Shown here in pieces: positions 8,179 to 16,513 of a stretch of 64,000 bases of DNA (within the stretch, counting starts at the first letter, position 1; each line of letters begins with the position of its first letter). A program made the translations under genes and the position numbers. This DNA comes from Solibacillus faecavium (GTDB lineage Bacteria; Bacillota; Bacilli; Bacillales_A; Planococcaceae), in NCBI RefSeq assembly GCF_014836905.1, contig NZ_JACSPZ010000002.1, forward strand, positions 62,001 through 126,000, given 5' to 3'. The notes under the pieces are model-generated. The model saw nothing but the letters and a program-made list of their open reading frames with translations, ran no database searches and was not told the DNA's origin.

Positions 8179-8308
8179 TTCCTTCGGGGTCGGGTGAAAT
8201 TCCCAATCGACGGTGATGAGTTTAACTCTAAGCCCGTGAGCCGCTTTTTGCGTGCAGGATTTGGTGCAAGTCCAAAGCCGACAGTATAGTCTGGATAGGA
8301 GAAGGAAT
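8179..8308 (+). promoter_or_regulatory. FMN riboswitch 1 (RFN element)
   Basis: The conserved RFN segments are present in order: CTTCGGGGTCGGGTG, AATTCCCAATCGACGGT, AAGCCCGTGAGC, AGGATTTGGTG, AGTCCAAAGCCGACAGT and GGATAGGAGAAGGA, closed by a TTTCC/GGAA helix. RFN elements bind FMN and repress riboflavin genes. This copy is followed by its own terminator and then by a second copy. Confidence 0.95.
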
Positions 8309-8363
8309 AGCAACGCATTTTTGAAAATTTGATATAAAATGTGCTTTTTTGCTATACACTTTT

Positions 8364-8393
8364 CCCGTCGCACCTACGTGACGGGATTTTTTT
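8364..8393 (+). terminator. Terminator of FMN riboswitch 1
   Basis: CCCGTC pairs with GACGGG, followed by ATTTTTTT. It lies about 55 bp after the first aptamer, as expected for transcriptional control. Confidence 0.85.
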
Positions 8394-8412
8394 ATTGATC
8401 ATTTTATATGAA

Positions 8413-8542
8413 TTTCCTTCGGGGTCGGGTGAAATTCCCAATCGACGGTGATGAGTAAATCTCTAAGCCCGTGAGCCACTTTTGTGTGCAGGATTTGGTG
8501 CGAGTCCAAAGCCGACAGTATAGTCTGGATGGGAGAAGGAAG
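8413..8542 (+). promoter_or_regulatory. FMN riboswitch 2 (RFN element)
   Basis: A second complete RFN element, nearly identical to the first over the conserved core and differing mainly in the variable stem (AGTAAATCTCTAAGCCC and GCCACTTTTGTGTGC) and in GGATGGGAG. A separate terminator follows before ribE. Confidence 0.95.
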
Positions 8543-8611
8543 CAATATCATCAGTTTTTTGAAAAATGTAGTCAAAAGGCTTATTTGATGCTGCTAAATT
8601 TTCCTCTCATC

Positions 8612-8642
8612 GAACTCCGAATTCAATCGGGGTTCTTTTTTT
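8612..8642 (+). terminator. Terminator of FMN riboswitch 2
   Basis: GAACTCCGA pairs with TCGGGGTTC (G-U allowed), followed by eight T's. It ends 23 bp before the ribE start. Confidence 0.88.
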
Positions 8643-8665
8643 ACTTTTAAAAAGAGGTGAGTAGG

Positions 8666-9301
8666 ATGTTTACAGGAATTATTGAAGAGTTAGGAACTGT
8701 GGAGCAGATTAGTCAGTCCACACAAACGATGGAATTAGCCATTCGCGCAAGTAAAATTTTAGAAGATGTAAAGCTCGGGGACAGCATTGCGGTGAATGGA
8801 GTTTGTTTAACGGTGAAACAATTTACGTCCAATTCATTTTTGGCGGATGTGATGCCTGAAACTGTTAAAGCAACAAGTATGCAACAATTGACTGTAGGCA
8901 TGCATGTCAATTTGGAACGGGCAATGCTGGCGAACGGCCGTTTTGGCGGACATATTGTATCTGGCCATGTTGATGGTGTCGCAATCATACAGCGGAAAAG
9001 ACCAGTTGCAAACGCGGTTTATGTAGATTTAGCGATGGACCGTAATTTAATTGCACAGTGTATCGAAAGAGGTTCTATTACAGTCGATGGCATAAGCTTA
9101 ACGATTTTTAATATGACAGATACACTCGTTACCATTTCCTTAATCCCTCATACATACGAACAAACTGTGTTGGGCTATAAAAAGGCCGGGGATGTTGTGA
9201 ATATTGAAACAGATTTGATCGGGAAATATGTGAAAAAGCATTTACAAAATCAAACGGCAAGTACGATTACACAGGATTTTCTGCAACGTACAGGGTTTTA
9301 A
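8666..9301 (+). CDS. ribE: Riboflavin synthase subunit alpha
   Basis: The 211-residue protein joins two lumazines to form riboflavin plus a pyrimidine. It starts [10 protein letters not shown], the near-invariant N-terminus, and has the two lumazine-binding halves: [13 protein letters not shown] and [11 protein letters not shown] in the first, and [12 protein letters not shown] with SLIPHT in the second. The ATG at 8666 follows AGAGGTGAG and is preferred to the GTG at 8657. It is the first gene after the tandem FMN riboswitches; ribD, usually first in Bacillus rib operons, is absent. Confidence 0.97.
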   Translation: MFTGIIEELGTVEQISQSTQTMELAIRASKILEDVKLGDSIAVNGVCLTVKQFTSNSFLADVMPETVKATSMQQLTVGMHVNLERAMLANGRFGGHIVSGHVDGVAIIQRKRPVANAVYVDLAMDRNLIAQCIERGSITVDGISLTIFNMTDTLVTISLIPHTYEQTVLGYKKAGDVVNIETDLIGKYVKKHLQNQTASTITQDFLQRTGF

Positions 9302-9315
9302 AGGAGTGGAAAAAG

Positions 9316-9927
9316 ATGAATACGATTGATGAAGCAATTCAAGCATTAAAAAATGGTGAAATTATTATTGTTGCCGATGATGAAAATCGAGAAAACGAGG
9401 GTGACTTTCTCGTGCTGGGGGAATTTGCAACACCGGAAAATATTAACTTTATGGCCCTTCATGGGAGAGGGTTAATATGTACACCTATATCTCCAGCCAT
9501 CGCTGAAAAACTATGTCTTCATCCAATGGTCCAAAGTAATACAGATACATATCAAACGGCTTTTACGATTAGTATCGATCATATTCACACAACGACAGGA
9601 ATCAGTGCATTTGAACGTTCAGCAACGATATTGGCATTACTTGATCCAGCAGCGAAGCCGGAAGATTTCCACCGTCCTGGACATGTTTTTCCGCTCATTG
9701 CAAAACAAGGAGGCGTAATAGAGCGCTGTGGTCATACAGAGGCAGGGGTAGATCTTGCAAAATTATGCGGGTCGATGGAAGTGGCGGTCATCTGCGAAAT
9801 TATGAATGAAGATGGTTCAATGGCGCGGATGCCACAGCTTGAAAAACTCGCACTAAAACATCAGCTGAAATTTATTACGATAGAAGATTTAGTTCAATAT
9901 ATAAAAATAAACACAATGGTTGTATAA
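9316..9927 (+). CDS. ribB: 3,4-dihydroxy-2-butanone-4-phosphate synthase, stand-alone
   Basis: This enzyme makes the four-carbon unit of lumazine from ribulose 5-phosphate. Visible motifs are [11 protein letters not shown] (metal and substrate loop), [22 protein letters not shown] and [10 protein letters not shown] with HTEAGVDL. Bacillus normally has a ~400-residue RibBA fusion; here the protein stops after 203 residues, just past [10 protein letters not shown], so the GTP cyclohydrolase II half is missing. The end is clean rather than frameshifted. It lies 14 bp after ribE with AAGGAGTGG ahead. Confidence 0.95.
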   Translation: MNTIDEAIQALKNGEIIIVADDENRENEGDFLVLGEFATPENINFMALHGRGLICTPISPAIAEKLCLHPMVQSNTDTYQTAFTISIDHIHTTTGISAFERSATILALLDPAAKPEDFHRPGHVFPLIAKQGGVIERCGHTEAGVDLAKLCGSMEVAVICEIMNEDGSMARMPQLEKLALKHQLKFITIEDLVQYIKINTMVV

Positions 9928-9942
9928 GAAGGAGCAGATAAA

Positions 9943-10407
9943 ATGGGTAAAACATTTGAAGCACAATTAGTAGGTACAGATTTAAAAATCGGAATCGTTG
10001 TCGGCCGGTTCAATGAATTTATTAATGATAAATTATTAAGCGGTGCAATTGATGGATTAAAAAGACACGGTGTAAATGAAGATAATATTGATACTGCCTG
10101 GGTACCAGGGGCATTTGAAGTACCCTTTATCGCAAAGAAAATGGCAGAAGCCAATAAGTATGATGCAGTAATCGGGTTAGGTACAGTCATTCGCGGATCA
10201 ACAACACATTATGATTACGTATGCAATGAAGCAGCTAAAGGCATTGCCAAAGCGGGTTTGGATACTGGGGTACCGGTTATTTTCGGAATTGTCACAACTG
10301 AAAATATCGAGCAGGCAATTGAACGCGCAGGGACAAAAGCGGGGAATAAAGGATATGACAGTGCAATGTCTGCTATAGAAATGGCGAATTTAAATAAGAT
10401 GTTTTAG
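9943..10407 (+). CDS. ribH: 6,7-dimethyl-8-ribityllumazine synthase
   Basis: The 154-residue subunit condenses the RibB product with the ribitylamino-pyrimidine. Family features are VVGRFNEFI near the N-terminus, VPGAFEVPF at about 48-56, [16 protein letters not shown] at about 80-95 with the catalytic His, and [18 protein letters not shown]. It would form an icosahedral shell, possibly around RibE as in B. subtilis. AGAAGGAGCAG precedes the ATG. Last gene of the operon, followed by a strong terminator. Confidence 0.97.
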   Translation: MGKTFEAQLVGTDLKIGIVVGRFNEFINDKLLSGAIDGLKRHGVNEDNIDTAWVPGAFEVPFIAKKMAEANKYDAVIGLGTVIRGSTTHYDYVCNEAAKGIAKAGLDTGVPVIFGIVTTENIEQAIERAGTKAGNKGYDSAMSAIEMANLNKMF

Positions 10408-10443
10408 ATATTGTCATGTGTCATACCAAGGCATAATGATTAA

Positions 10444-10484
10444 AAAGGCTTTCCGAAATCGTATCTTTTCGGAAAGCCTTTTTC
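10444..10484 (+). terminator. Terminator of the rib operon
   Basis: AAAGGCTTTCCGAAA pairs with TTTCGGAAAGCCTTT, followed by more T's; perfect 15-bp stem. Confidence 0.93.
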
Positions 10485-10539
10485 GTGCATACGCAAATTT
10501 GATTTGGAAACGTTATTTAGAATAATTCTGTATGCTTTT

Positions 10540-10779
10540 TCAATCTTTTATTGGAAGGTTAGACAACAATAAATTGATTAGGAAACCACTGATAGTAAAT
10601 ATAATCGTCCCGATCAACAACTTTACTAATGACACCTCGATATCCACAATATGATCAGTCTCCTGTGTTATTTCAAGTACTGTCCACCAGTTATCGATTG
10701 AGGATTCATATATGGCAAAGTATAACCACATAAAAAAACAGAAATAAACAAATATAGAAGTGCCCATTTTTCTATTCAT
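10540..10779 (-). CDS. Small membrane protein, two helices
   Basis: A 79-residue protein starting MNRKMGTSIFVYFCFFMWLY, with one N-terminal helix and a second near SLVKLLIGTIIFTISGFLINLLL. The start at 10779 is chosen because AGGAGGTTTGTT precedes it; the longer frame upstream lacks a site. It lies 3' of the ECF sigma/anti-sigma pair on the same strand (126 bp gap), so it could belong to that regulon. No family recognised. Confidence 0.6.
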   Translation of the reverse strand: MNRKMGTSIFVYFCFFMWLYFAIYESSIDNWWTVLEITQETDHIVDIEVSLVKLLIGTIIFTISGFLINLLLSNLPIKD

Positions 10780-10905
10780 AACAAACCTCCTGTACAACTT
10801 TTCGCAAATTTCGCTCCAAAATTCTGATTTGGGAACGTTATTTTTAATTATTGATGTATAAAAAACAACAATGATTTGGACGGAAAGGGATTGAATTCTC
10901 ATTTA

Positions 10906-11646
10906 TTATTGATTAAGTATTAATGAAATAGAATCCGATTCTTGATTTACAACAATATCCTGTTCTTCAGAAGTGCCGTCTGTATAAGTTACAGTTACGC
11001 TAATTAATACGTCCTCTTTTATCGAATTGTGAGAAGGAATCGCGAGTGAGTATTTATATTGCTGCTGCTCGCTATATTTAACGGTAAAGGTATTACCAAT
11101 GTCTTTTATAGCATAGAATATCTCTGAATTAGGTTCATTCATTATATAATTAATTTTTTCTAGTACTAGCTGATCCTTGTTGGCTACTTCTTCCTTAGAC
11201 AAGATGACATCCTCTATAAAAGTTCCATTATTTATTTCATATGAAATAACGTCGATATTATCTCCGGAAACTTGAAGTGAAACATCGGTAAAAACTAACT
11301 TATCTCCGTCCTCAATTATATAAGTTATAGCATCTAAACGATCTAACACCCCTAAATCGAATGTCGTTTTTTCTTTCAAAAGTTGATGACCTGTGCTGTC
11401 CGCCGCATAAGCCGTAATCGTAAAATTGACTAATTGAGAATTACCATTATAATTTGTAAACGGCAAGTTGAACAGAAGTAGTAAAAGAATGCCGGACACA
11501 CTTGCGACTGAACCCCACTTTTTAAAATTGATGTAACGTGACTTTTCTCGTTTTTGGTCATAGCACTTCTTTTTCAACCGATTTTCTATTACCTTAGACA
11601 TTTCAATTGAGTTAACAGCATCTTTTATTTTACGTTCATCCATCAT
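10906..11646 (-). CDS. Probable anti-sigma factor or sigma-linked membrane protein
   Basis: A 246-residue protein with a Lys/Arg-rich cytoplasmic N-terminus (residues 1-45), one membrane helix (about 46-66, VASVSGILLLLLFNLPF) and a mostly beta external domain. This layout and a 4-bp ATGA overlap with the upstream ECF sigma gene point to an anti-sigma role, although no zinc-binding HxxxCxxC motif is present. GAGGAGGAAC precedes the start. The outer domain (about 70-246) has no family I can name; it may sense an envelope signal. Confidence 0.62.
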   Translation of the reverse strand: MMDERKIKDAVNSIEMSKVIENRLKKKCYDQKREKSRYINFKKWGSVASVSGILLLLLFNLPFTNYNGNSQLVNFTITAYAADSTGHQLLKEKTTFDLGVLDRLDAITYIIEDGDKLVFTDVSLQVSGDNIDVISYEINNGTFIEDVILSKEEVANKDQLVLEKINYIMNEPNSEIFYAIKDIGNTFTVKYSEQQQYKYSLAIPSHNSIKEDVLISVTVTYTDGTSEEQDIVVNQESDSISLILNQ

Positions 11647-12137
11647 TGTTCCTCCTCTTGATAACTTTGGCGAAGAAGCTCTCTACCTCGTTGTAATCGC
11701 TTTTTAACTGCTGCTACTGTAATGGTAAGTATTTTCGCTATTTCCTCAACCTTATAGCCTTCTACATAGTGGAGTAATAATACGACCTTTTGCTTGTGAG
11801 GCAGTTTCATAAGAGCTTCAAGTAAACCGTAATTTTCTTCATTTTTACAATAAAGCTGCAAGTCATTAATATCTAGGTGTCTACGAATAATATTGTATCG
11901 TCGCATATTTTTACAGCGATTCGTTGCTACCGTAATGAACCAAGCTTTTTCGTGTTCGGTATCGTTAAAAGTAGGCGCCTTCGATAAATATTTTATAAAT
12001 GTATCTTGCACTGCATCTTCAGCATCGGATTCGTTGCATAAAATAACTAGGCATATCCGAAATAACATATTTCCGTATGTATCTATAATTCGATCTATAT
12101 TTATCTCTATTTCAGTCGTAGAAATAAATTGTTGCAA
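11643..12137 (-). CDS. ECF RNA polymerase sigma factor
   Basis: A 164-residue group 4 sigma factor. Region 2 reads DTYGNMLFRICLVIL...DAEDAVQDTFIKYL with AWFITVATNRCKN (region 2.3-2.4), and region 4 reads LMKLPHKQKVVLLLHYVEGYKVEEIAKI with VAAVKKRLQRGRELL as the recognition helix-turn-helix. It starts at TTG with AAAGGAG ahead. The downstream membrane protein overlaps by 4 bp and is the likely regulator. Target genes cannot be read here. Confidence 0.9.
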   Translation of the reverse strand: MQQFISTTEIEINIDRIIDTYGNMLFRICLVILCNESDAEDAVQDTFIKYLSKAPTFNDTEHEKAWFITVATNRCKNMRRYNIIRRHLDINDLQLYCKNEENYGLLEALMKLPHKQKVVLLLHYVEGYKVEEIAKILTITVAAVKKRLQRGRELLRQSYQEEEQ

Positions 12138-12694
12138 AGCGTATCAACTCCTTTCTTCACTTATAACACACTTGAAAATATAGTTTGGTGACTTTTTTTA
12201 TAAATATTTTTACAAATATTACTATCACTCATTTATTTTACTGTGAAATTTAGTTTTATATAAAGCGAAGAGGCACTAAGTGAATAAGATTCGCTTAGTG
12301 CCTCTCTACGTCCCCGATCTTAGGGAATGTTCAATTCAGTAGCTAAGAATTAGAGGAAATCTTAGCTGCTTTTTATTTTTAACGCAGTAGTTCTCTTTTA
12401 TCTTGTTGAACTAAACTAGCTTTAGAAACTTGCTGGTATTCCATAATTGGGCGCGATTTTTCAATAAGAAGGTCGCCATTTTTCCTTTATAGGGCCTTAT
12501 TGTTGAAGAAAAGATTTATATAAAAATAGAAAATTATGGTAATATAAAATAAAATAGAATTGTAATTAAACTAACGGAGCAGGCTTGTTGAATTAGAAGC
12601 TTTCTTCGTAAAGTATTTTGTAAATCACGTAGGTTTTAGGGATATTGAAATACAGTTAAATTTGTATAAAATGGCGTAACGGAGTGATGATAAT
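12138..12694. other. Intergenic stretch with two hairpins
   Basis: About 550 bp without a supported gene. AGAGGCACTAAGTGAAT at 12269 faces ATTCGCTTAGTGCCTCT (17-bp arms, one G-U) but has no T-run after it, so it may be a repeat palindrome rather than a terminator. A second hairpin with a T-run follows at 12338. The rest is A/T-rich and featureless to me. Confidence 0.5.
12338..12378 (+). terminator. Candidate terminator
   Basis: AGTAGCTAAGA pairs with TCTTAGCTGCT, followed by TTTTATTTTT. No complete gene precedes it on this strand, so it may be a relic. Confidence 0.55.
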
Positions 12695-12901
12695 ATGGCA
12701 AGAAATCAGAAAAACGAGATACCTATTGTTGTTTTAAGCAGCTTTTCAAGCCTAGTTTTGCCTGCACTTTATTATAGTGGAGTAAATAGTTTAATTGTAG
12801 GTACTTATACTATTATCATGTTTATTGTTCTATCCACGTTAACAATAAGCATGATTAAACAGCAAAATAGTAAAAAGAATATTAAGGAAGAAAATCACTA
12901 A
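12695..12901 (+). CDS. Small two-helix membrane protein
   Basis: A 68-residue protein with two hydrophobic segments (IVVLSSFSSLVLPALYY and LIVGTYTIIMFIVLSTL) and a charged, Lys-rich C-terminus ending KKNIKEENH. GGAGTG precedes the ATG. It stands alone between repeat-rich intergenic stretches, and no family is recognised. Confidence 0.5.
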   Translation: MARNQKNEIPIVVLSSFSSLVLPALYYSGVNSLIVGTYTIIMFIVLSTLTISMIKQQNSKKNIKEENH

Positions 12902-12934
12902 AAAGATTTTGAACTTACTGTGCCTTTAATCAAC

Positions 12935-13118
12935 AATCGGGCGAAATTATTGAACAAGCTCATTTTTCTACTTCACTAACGAAGGCTATTCTTCAATAAA
13001 AGAGTAGCTTTTTTTATTTTATTAACATGCGTATGCTACGTATAAATACATAGTCTGATTTAGTTATAGGACCATCGTTTAATAACAATATTTTATACCA
13101 TAAAACGCTTTGGTAGCA
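12935..13118. repeat. Long intergenic repeat, copy 1
   Basis: About 185 bp that recurs at 17013-17200 in the same orientation. Shared blocks include TTCACTAACGAAGGCTATT, CAATAAAAGAGTAGCTTTTT, GTATGCTAC, AATACATAGTCTG, TTTAGTTATAG and CCATCGTTT, ending in AAAACGCTTTGG. An internal hairpin with T-run (12982-13017) acts as a terminator-like core. Confidence 0.75.
12982..13017 (+). terminator. Terminator-like hairpin inside repeat copy 1
   Basis: AAGGCTATTCTT pairs with AAGAGTAGCTT around CAATAA, followed by a T-run. Confidence 0.6.
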
Positions 13119-13214
13119 TTTTAAAATTCCCAAAGGTGACACCCTTGTAAAGATATGTTCTCTTTGAGACGAAGTTGATAATTATTTCTATATTTAAACT
13201 TTTTTGGTTTTTTG

Positions 13215-13242
13215 TGAAAAAAAGATGCAATTCAACGTTATA
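13215..13242 (+). promoter_or_regulatory. Candidate ECF-type promoter of the sigma operon
   Basis: TGAAAA at 13215 and CGTTATA from 13236, 15 bp apart, resemble the TGAAAC-N16-CGT pattern of Bacillus ECF sigma factors. This would fit autoregulation, but the call rests on one site. Confidence 0.3.
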
Positions 13243-13291
13243 TATAATGTAAAGGCTTTCGCAGTAGCAATACTAGATAAAGGAGAAAGAA

Positions 13292-13855
13292 ATGAAGATT
13301 AATGAATATAATTTTATAAAATATCTTCAAGGCGGCAAAGAAAACGCTCTTGATTACGTAATCGATCACTATCTTCCATTAATAAAAGGTGTTGTATTAA
13401 AAATTTTAGGTCCTCTTGACATTAATGACATCATAAAGGAGTGTTGTAACGATATTTTATTATCTATCTGGAAAAACGCGAAAAAGTTTAACGGAGATGC
13501 AGCTGACTTTCAAAAATGGGTATGCGTGATAGCCAAATATAAAGCAATCGATTATTACCGCATGGAAATGAAGAAAAAAGAAAGCCCCACTTTGGATATA
13601 GAGCTTACGCCATCTGACTCCTTGAAATATGAAAGCACCTATCTGGAAGAACAGGAGAACATTCAGGCAATCATCTCAACATTAAAGCCTGTCGATCAGA
13701 AAATTTTTATAATGAGGTACCTGCTAGATTTTGATACAGAAAAAATTGCCCATCAATTACAGATGACAAAATCGGCTATTGATAACCGGCTTTACCATGG
13801 CAGGAAAAAACTAAAAAAAGATTTAGGGGGTATGCCCATTGAAAAATCTGTTTAA
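13292..13855 (+). CDS. ECF RNA polymerase sigma factor
   Basis: A 187-residue group 4 sigma factor. Region 2 includes YVIDHYLPLIKGVV and DIIKECCNDILLSIWKN, and FQKWVCVIAKYKAIDYYR is the region 2.3-2.4 helix. Region 4 is LKPVDQKIFIMRYLLDFDTEKIAHQL with KSAIDNRLYHGRKKLKK. AAAGGAGAAAG precedes the ATG. Its end overlaps the DUF4179 gene by 17 bp, the usual sigma/anti-sigma coupling. Paralogous to the sigma genes at 11643 and 45099 but clearly different in sequence. Confidence 0.9.
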   Translation: MKINEYNFIKYLQGGKENALDYVIDHYLPLIKGVVLKILGPLDINDIIKECCNDILLSIWKNAKKFNGDAADFQKWVCVIAKYKAIDYYRMEMKKKESPTLDIELTPSDSLKYESTYLEEQENIQAIISTLKPVDQKIFIMRYLLDFDTEKIAHQLQMTKSAIDNRLYHGRKKLKKDLGGMPIEKSV

Positions 13856-14924
13856 ACACTTCAATGATATTGAAATCGATATAACTGAGTTTGAAGAAGC
13901 AGAGGTAACAGAACTTGAAAAAGCACAATTTAAAAGGGACCTGAGAATTCAGACATCCAAAACAACATCGAGAAAGTGGATGAAGGGAGCTGCAGCTGTC
14001 TGCTTGTCATTGGGAATCGGCACTGCATCAATTATAGGTCTATCCTACACAACATTCGCTCAGGAAATTCCAATTTTGAACAGTATTATCAAGCTTTTCT
14101 CGACCCAGGATAAAAGAATATCAGGCTATGAGGAATTCGCGGATCAACAACATCTTGTAGCAGAAAGCAATGGGACAACGATTACGGTAAATGAAAGTTT
14201 ATTCGATAGTAAAAAGTTTTTAGTTGGCTATTATATTGAAACGGACAGGGATTTAGGTGAATCCCCGGAAATTGAGACTACTTTTAAGGTGGATGGCCGG
14301 GATTACAGCCTCTTTAGGACGAAACATAGGATTGAAAAAGTCGGGCCAAATCAATACGCTGGCTTAACAACAGCGATCTTGAACTTATCTAATTATTTAC
14401 AGGAGGCGAATTTTGAGTTTCACATTAGTAGTATTTCCAGTCAGGATAAAAAGGAAATGATTCAGGGGAGTTGGGATTTTGAAATATATGCTAAGGCGAC
14501 TGAGCCTAAAATCCAAATCGTGGAAGCTCCTGCATCAAAAAAAGATGATTTAGGTATTAAATTGAATGAAATCATATACACACCGTTTTCCTTTATCGTC
14601 AATTACCGGGAAACAATGAAAAACGAGAATTTAAAAGAAAAATGGGATACTTATTCTTCCGGTTTAAAAGTAAAGGATAATTTAGGTAATACGTATAAAT
14701 CAACGTTAACCGGCGGTATAGGACACGACTATGAACATACGGAATTTGTCTTTACCTTTGAAAAACTGCATCCGGATGCTGAAACTTTAATATTTACCCC
14801 ACTCTTCAAATTGAAGATGGCTGACGGAATTGATGAAAATGGCGCTATGTATTTTATGAATAATAGCAATTCTATAAAGGAAATAATAGAACTTGAGGAT
14901 ATTATTGTAGATATTCAAAAATAA
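13839..14924 (+). CDS. DUF4179-type anti-sigma protein
   Basis: A 361-residue protein with an acidic cytoplasmic N-terminus (about 1-45), one membrane helix (about 48-70, WMKGAAAVCLSLGIGTASII), then TTFAQEIPILNSIIKLF, which is typical at the start of DUF4179 ectodomains. The rest is a large beta-rich outer domain. It starts at TTG (13839) with AGGGGG eight bases ahead, inside the sigma gene. It is the likely anti-sigma partner that holds the sigma factor at the membrane; the signal sensed is unknown. Confidence 0.8.
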   Translation: MKNLFKHFNDIEIDITEFEEAEVTELEKAQFKRDLRIQTSKTTSRKWMKGAAAVCLSLGIGTASIIGLSYTTFAQEIPILNSIIKLFSTQDKRISGYEEFADQQHLVAESNGTTITVNESLFDSKKFLVGYYIETDRDLGESPEIETTFKVDGRDYSLFRTKHRIEKVGPNQYAGLTTAILNLSNYLQEANFEFHISSISSQDKKEMIQGSWDFEIYAKATEPKIQIVEAPASKKDDLGIKLNEIIYTPFSFIVNYRETMKNENLKEKWDTYSSGLKVKDNLGNTYKSTLTGGIGHDYEHTEFVFTFEKLHPDAETLIFTPLFKLKMADGIDENGAMYFMNNSNSIKEIIELEDIIVDIQK

Positions 14925-15012
14925 TAAGGCACCATGTTAAGCAAGTATAAAAGCTGCTTTAGTAACGTTTCATTGACTTGCACAAAATTTCGAATAACCA
15001 ATGTTCCAATAA

Positions 15013-15056
15013 AAGATCGGTAAATGCTGCTACAACAACATTAACCGATTTTTGTT
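15013..15056 (+). terminator. Terminator of the sigma/anti-sigma operon
   Basis: GATCGGTAAATG pairs imperfectly with CATTAACCGAT, followed by TTTTGTTTT. Confidence 0.65.
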
Positions 15057-15192
15057 TTGACACCAAACTTTTATTTGGGACGTTATTTAGTTTTATTTTG
15101 TATATATTATTAGTCTTTGTTGAACTAAACACACGCTATTTTAAGTACATTTAATCAACAGCACAGAATGTATGTATTTTTAAAGCCATCGT

Positions 15193-15516
15193 TTAAAAGG
15201 CATATGGTACTGCATTCCAAATGAGGTAAAGGGCAACCATTATGTGGAATAAAACGCCAACACTTAGCATTAGGTGAATATTGAAGCTCTTAAGAATATT
15301 GCTATATAGATAATATAGTGCAAAAAGAATAAAGGCATAGATGACAGGCATTCCTACGCTTAATAGTAATTTACCATTGTCTGAAATATCTCCTGGTGGT
15401 GCATCGGCAGCATCAAATAAAATGCCACTAATCAAAAAAAATAAAAAAAAATCAACAAAATAAGTGACCGTGGCTGCGATGAGAAAATAAGCCCCGTAAG
15501 CAATCGTTTGTTTCAT
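15193..15516 (-). CDS. Small integral membrane protein
   Basis: A 107-residue protein with three hydrophobic segments: AYFLIAATVTYFVDFFLFFLI, LLSVGMPVIYAFILFALYYL and HLMLSVGVLFHIMVALYLI. A short acidic loop (DAADAPPGDISDNGK) links helices 1 and 2. GGGAG precedes the ATG. No family recognised; it stands alone. Confidence 0.6.
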   Translation of the reverse strand: MKQTIAYGAYFLIAATVTYFVDFFLFFLISGILFDAADAPPGDISDNGKLLLSVGMPVIYAFILFALYYLYSNILKSFNIHLMLSVGVLFHIMVALYLIWNAVPYAF

Positions 15517-15725
15517 AAAAATCTCCCATGTATATATTTTATCCTCAATTTACATTAACACAAAATGCCCCTTACCTAATTGAATGGAGGTGTTGGTTAC
15601 CAAAGTGTCATTGGGGAACGTTATTTTCAATACTATTGCATTGTTATTCAATATTAGAATTAAAACAATAAACCAATAAACCGCATTTAAAACTATAATA
15701 TACTTAAACAAGGGGGACTATAGCT

Positions 15726-16106
15726 ATGAGAATAATTAATATTTTGTTGTGCGTAGTAGTTTTATTGATAATTAGTGGTTGCAGTGAAAAATCCGAAATG
15801 GATATTTTAGACACATTGACAAAAACAGAGGAACATTTTAAACAATTATCTGAAGTGGATACGGTAGCTACTTCATTTGATGGTAAAAAAGATATTAAAT
15901 TTAGAATTATGGTCGAAGGAACGCTAACAGAGAAACAAGCTCAAACTTTATTCGAAGAAATATTAAATAATTTAAAAAAATATTCTAATCAATCAAAATT
16001 CTGGAATAGCTATAATGGGTATTTTGATATTAAAAACTATGATAATGGAGTAATTTACGAAGCTACTAAAATTATAGGTGCAGACTTAAAAATAGTAACA
16101 AAGTAA
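15726..16106 (+). CDS. Putative lipoprotein
   Basis: A 126-residue protein with signal peptide and lipobox ISGC (Cys at about 19). The mature part begins SEKSEMDILDTLTKTEEHF and has no recognised domain; its end (YDNGVIYEATKIIGADLKI) is beta-rich. AAGGGGGAC precedes the ATG. Its stop codon falls inside a perfect 14-bp inverted repeat. Confidence 0.68.
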   Translation: MRIINILLCVVVLLIISGCSEKSEMDILDTLTKTEEHFKQLSEVDTVATSFDGKKDIKFRIMVEGTLTEKQAQTLFEEILNNLKKYSNQSKFWNSYNGYFDIKNYDNGVIYEATKIIGADLKIVTK

Positions 16107-16121
16107 ATTACTTTGTTACTA
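16093..16121. repeat. Perfect inverted repeat over a stop codon
   Basis: TAGTAACAAAGTAA and TTACTTTGTTACTA are exact reverse complements separated by one A. The lipoprotein stop (16104-16106) lies in the left arm. No T-run follows, so it is not a standard terminator. Confidence 0.8.
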
Positions 16122-16287
16122 TAAGTTCCCTGAGTGTCATTTTTTGGAACGTTTATTAGATTTGTTTTGTATACTTTATAAATCCTTATTGCATTAAAGA
16201 GTGGATTAATTGAATAAGAACAGAGACGCTTATTAAACAATCGTACCCGATTATGGATAATCGGAAATTTGACTGGAATATTAAGTA

Positions 16288-16476
16288 CTATTTAAATATA
16301 TGAGGTTTTTCTGCTTTCATAGATATGTGACCACATTCCGTACAAACCCTAACAAGTATCTTAGAGCCACCTTTCCAATCAAGTTTTTTAGCTGGTTGCA
16401 AAGTACCTCAAAATCCAGCCCATCTAGCTTCCCCTATTGCTGCACTACCGCATTCTAAACACTGCCGTTCTGTCAT
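16288..16476 (-). pseudogene. Zinc-ribbon protein gene with an in-frame TGA
   Basis: GGAGGTGTGAAA precedes an ATG at 16476. The frame reads MTERQCLECGSAAIGEARW, then GF, TGA, GTLQPAKKLDWKGG, a VCTECGHISMKAEKP block and a TAG at 16288. Both CxxC pairs of a zinc ribbon are intact on either side of the TGA at codon 23, and spacing matches the family (compare 5530-5733). A single nonsense change therefore appears to have killed an otherwise well-preserved 62-residue gene; a base error is the other possibility. Confidence 0.7.
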
Positions 16477-16513
16477 TTTCACACCTCCTAAAATAAAATG
16501 TTGTTTGTTATTT

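Noticed and set aside
8131-8373. Minus-strand frame across the first FMN riboswitch
   Set aside because: It is the antisense of a clear aptamer and terminator.
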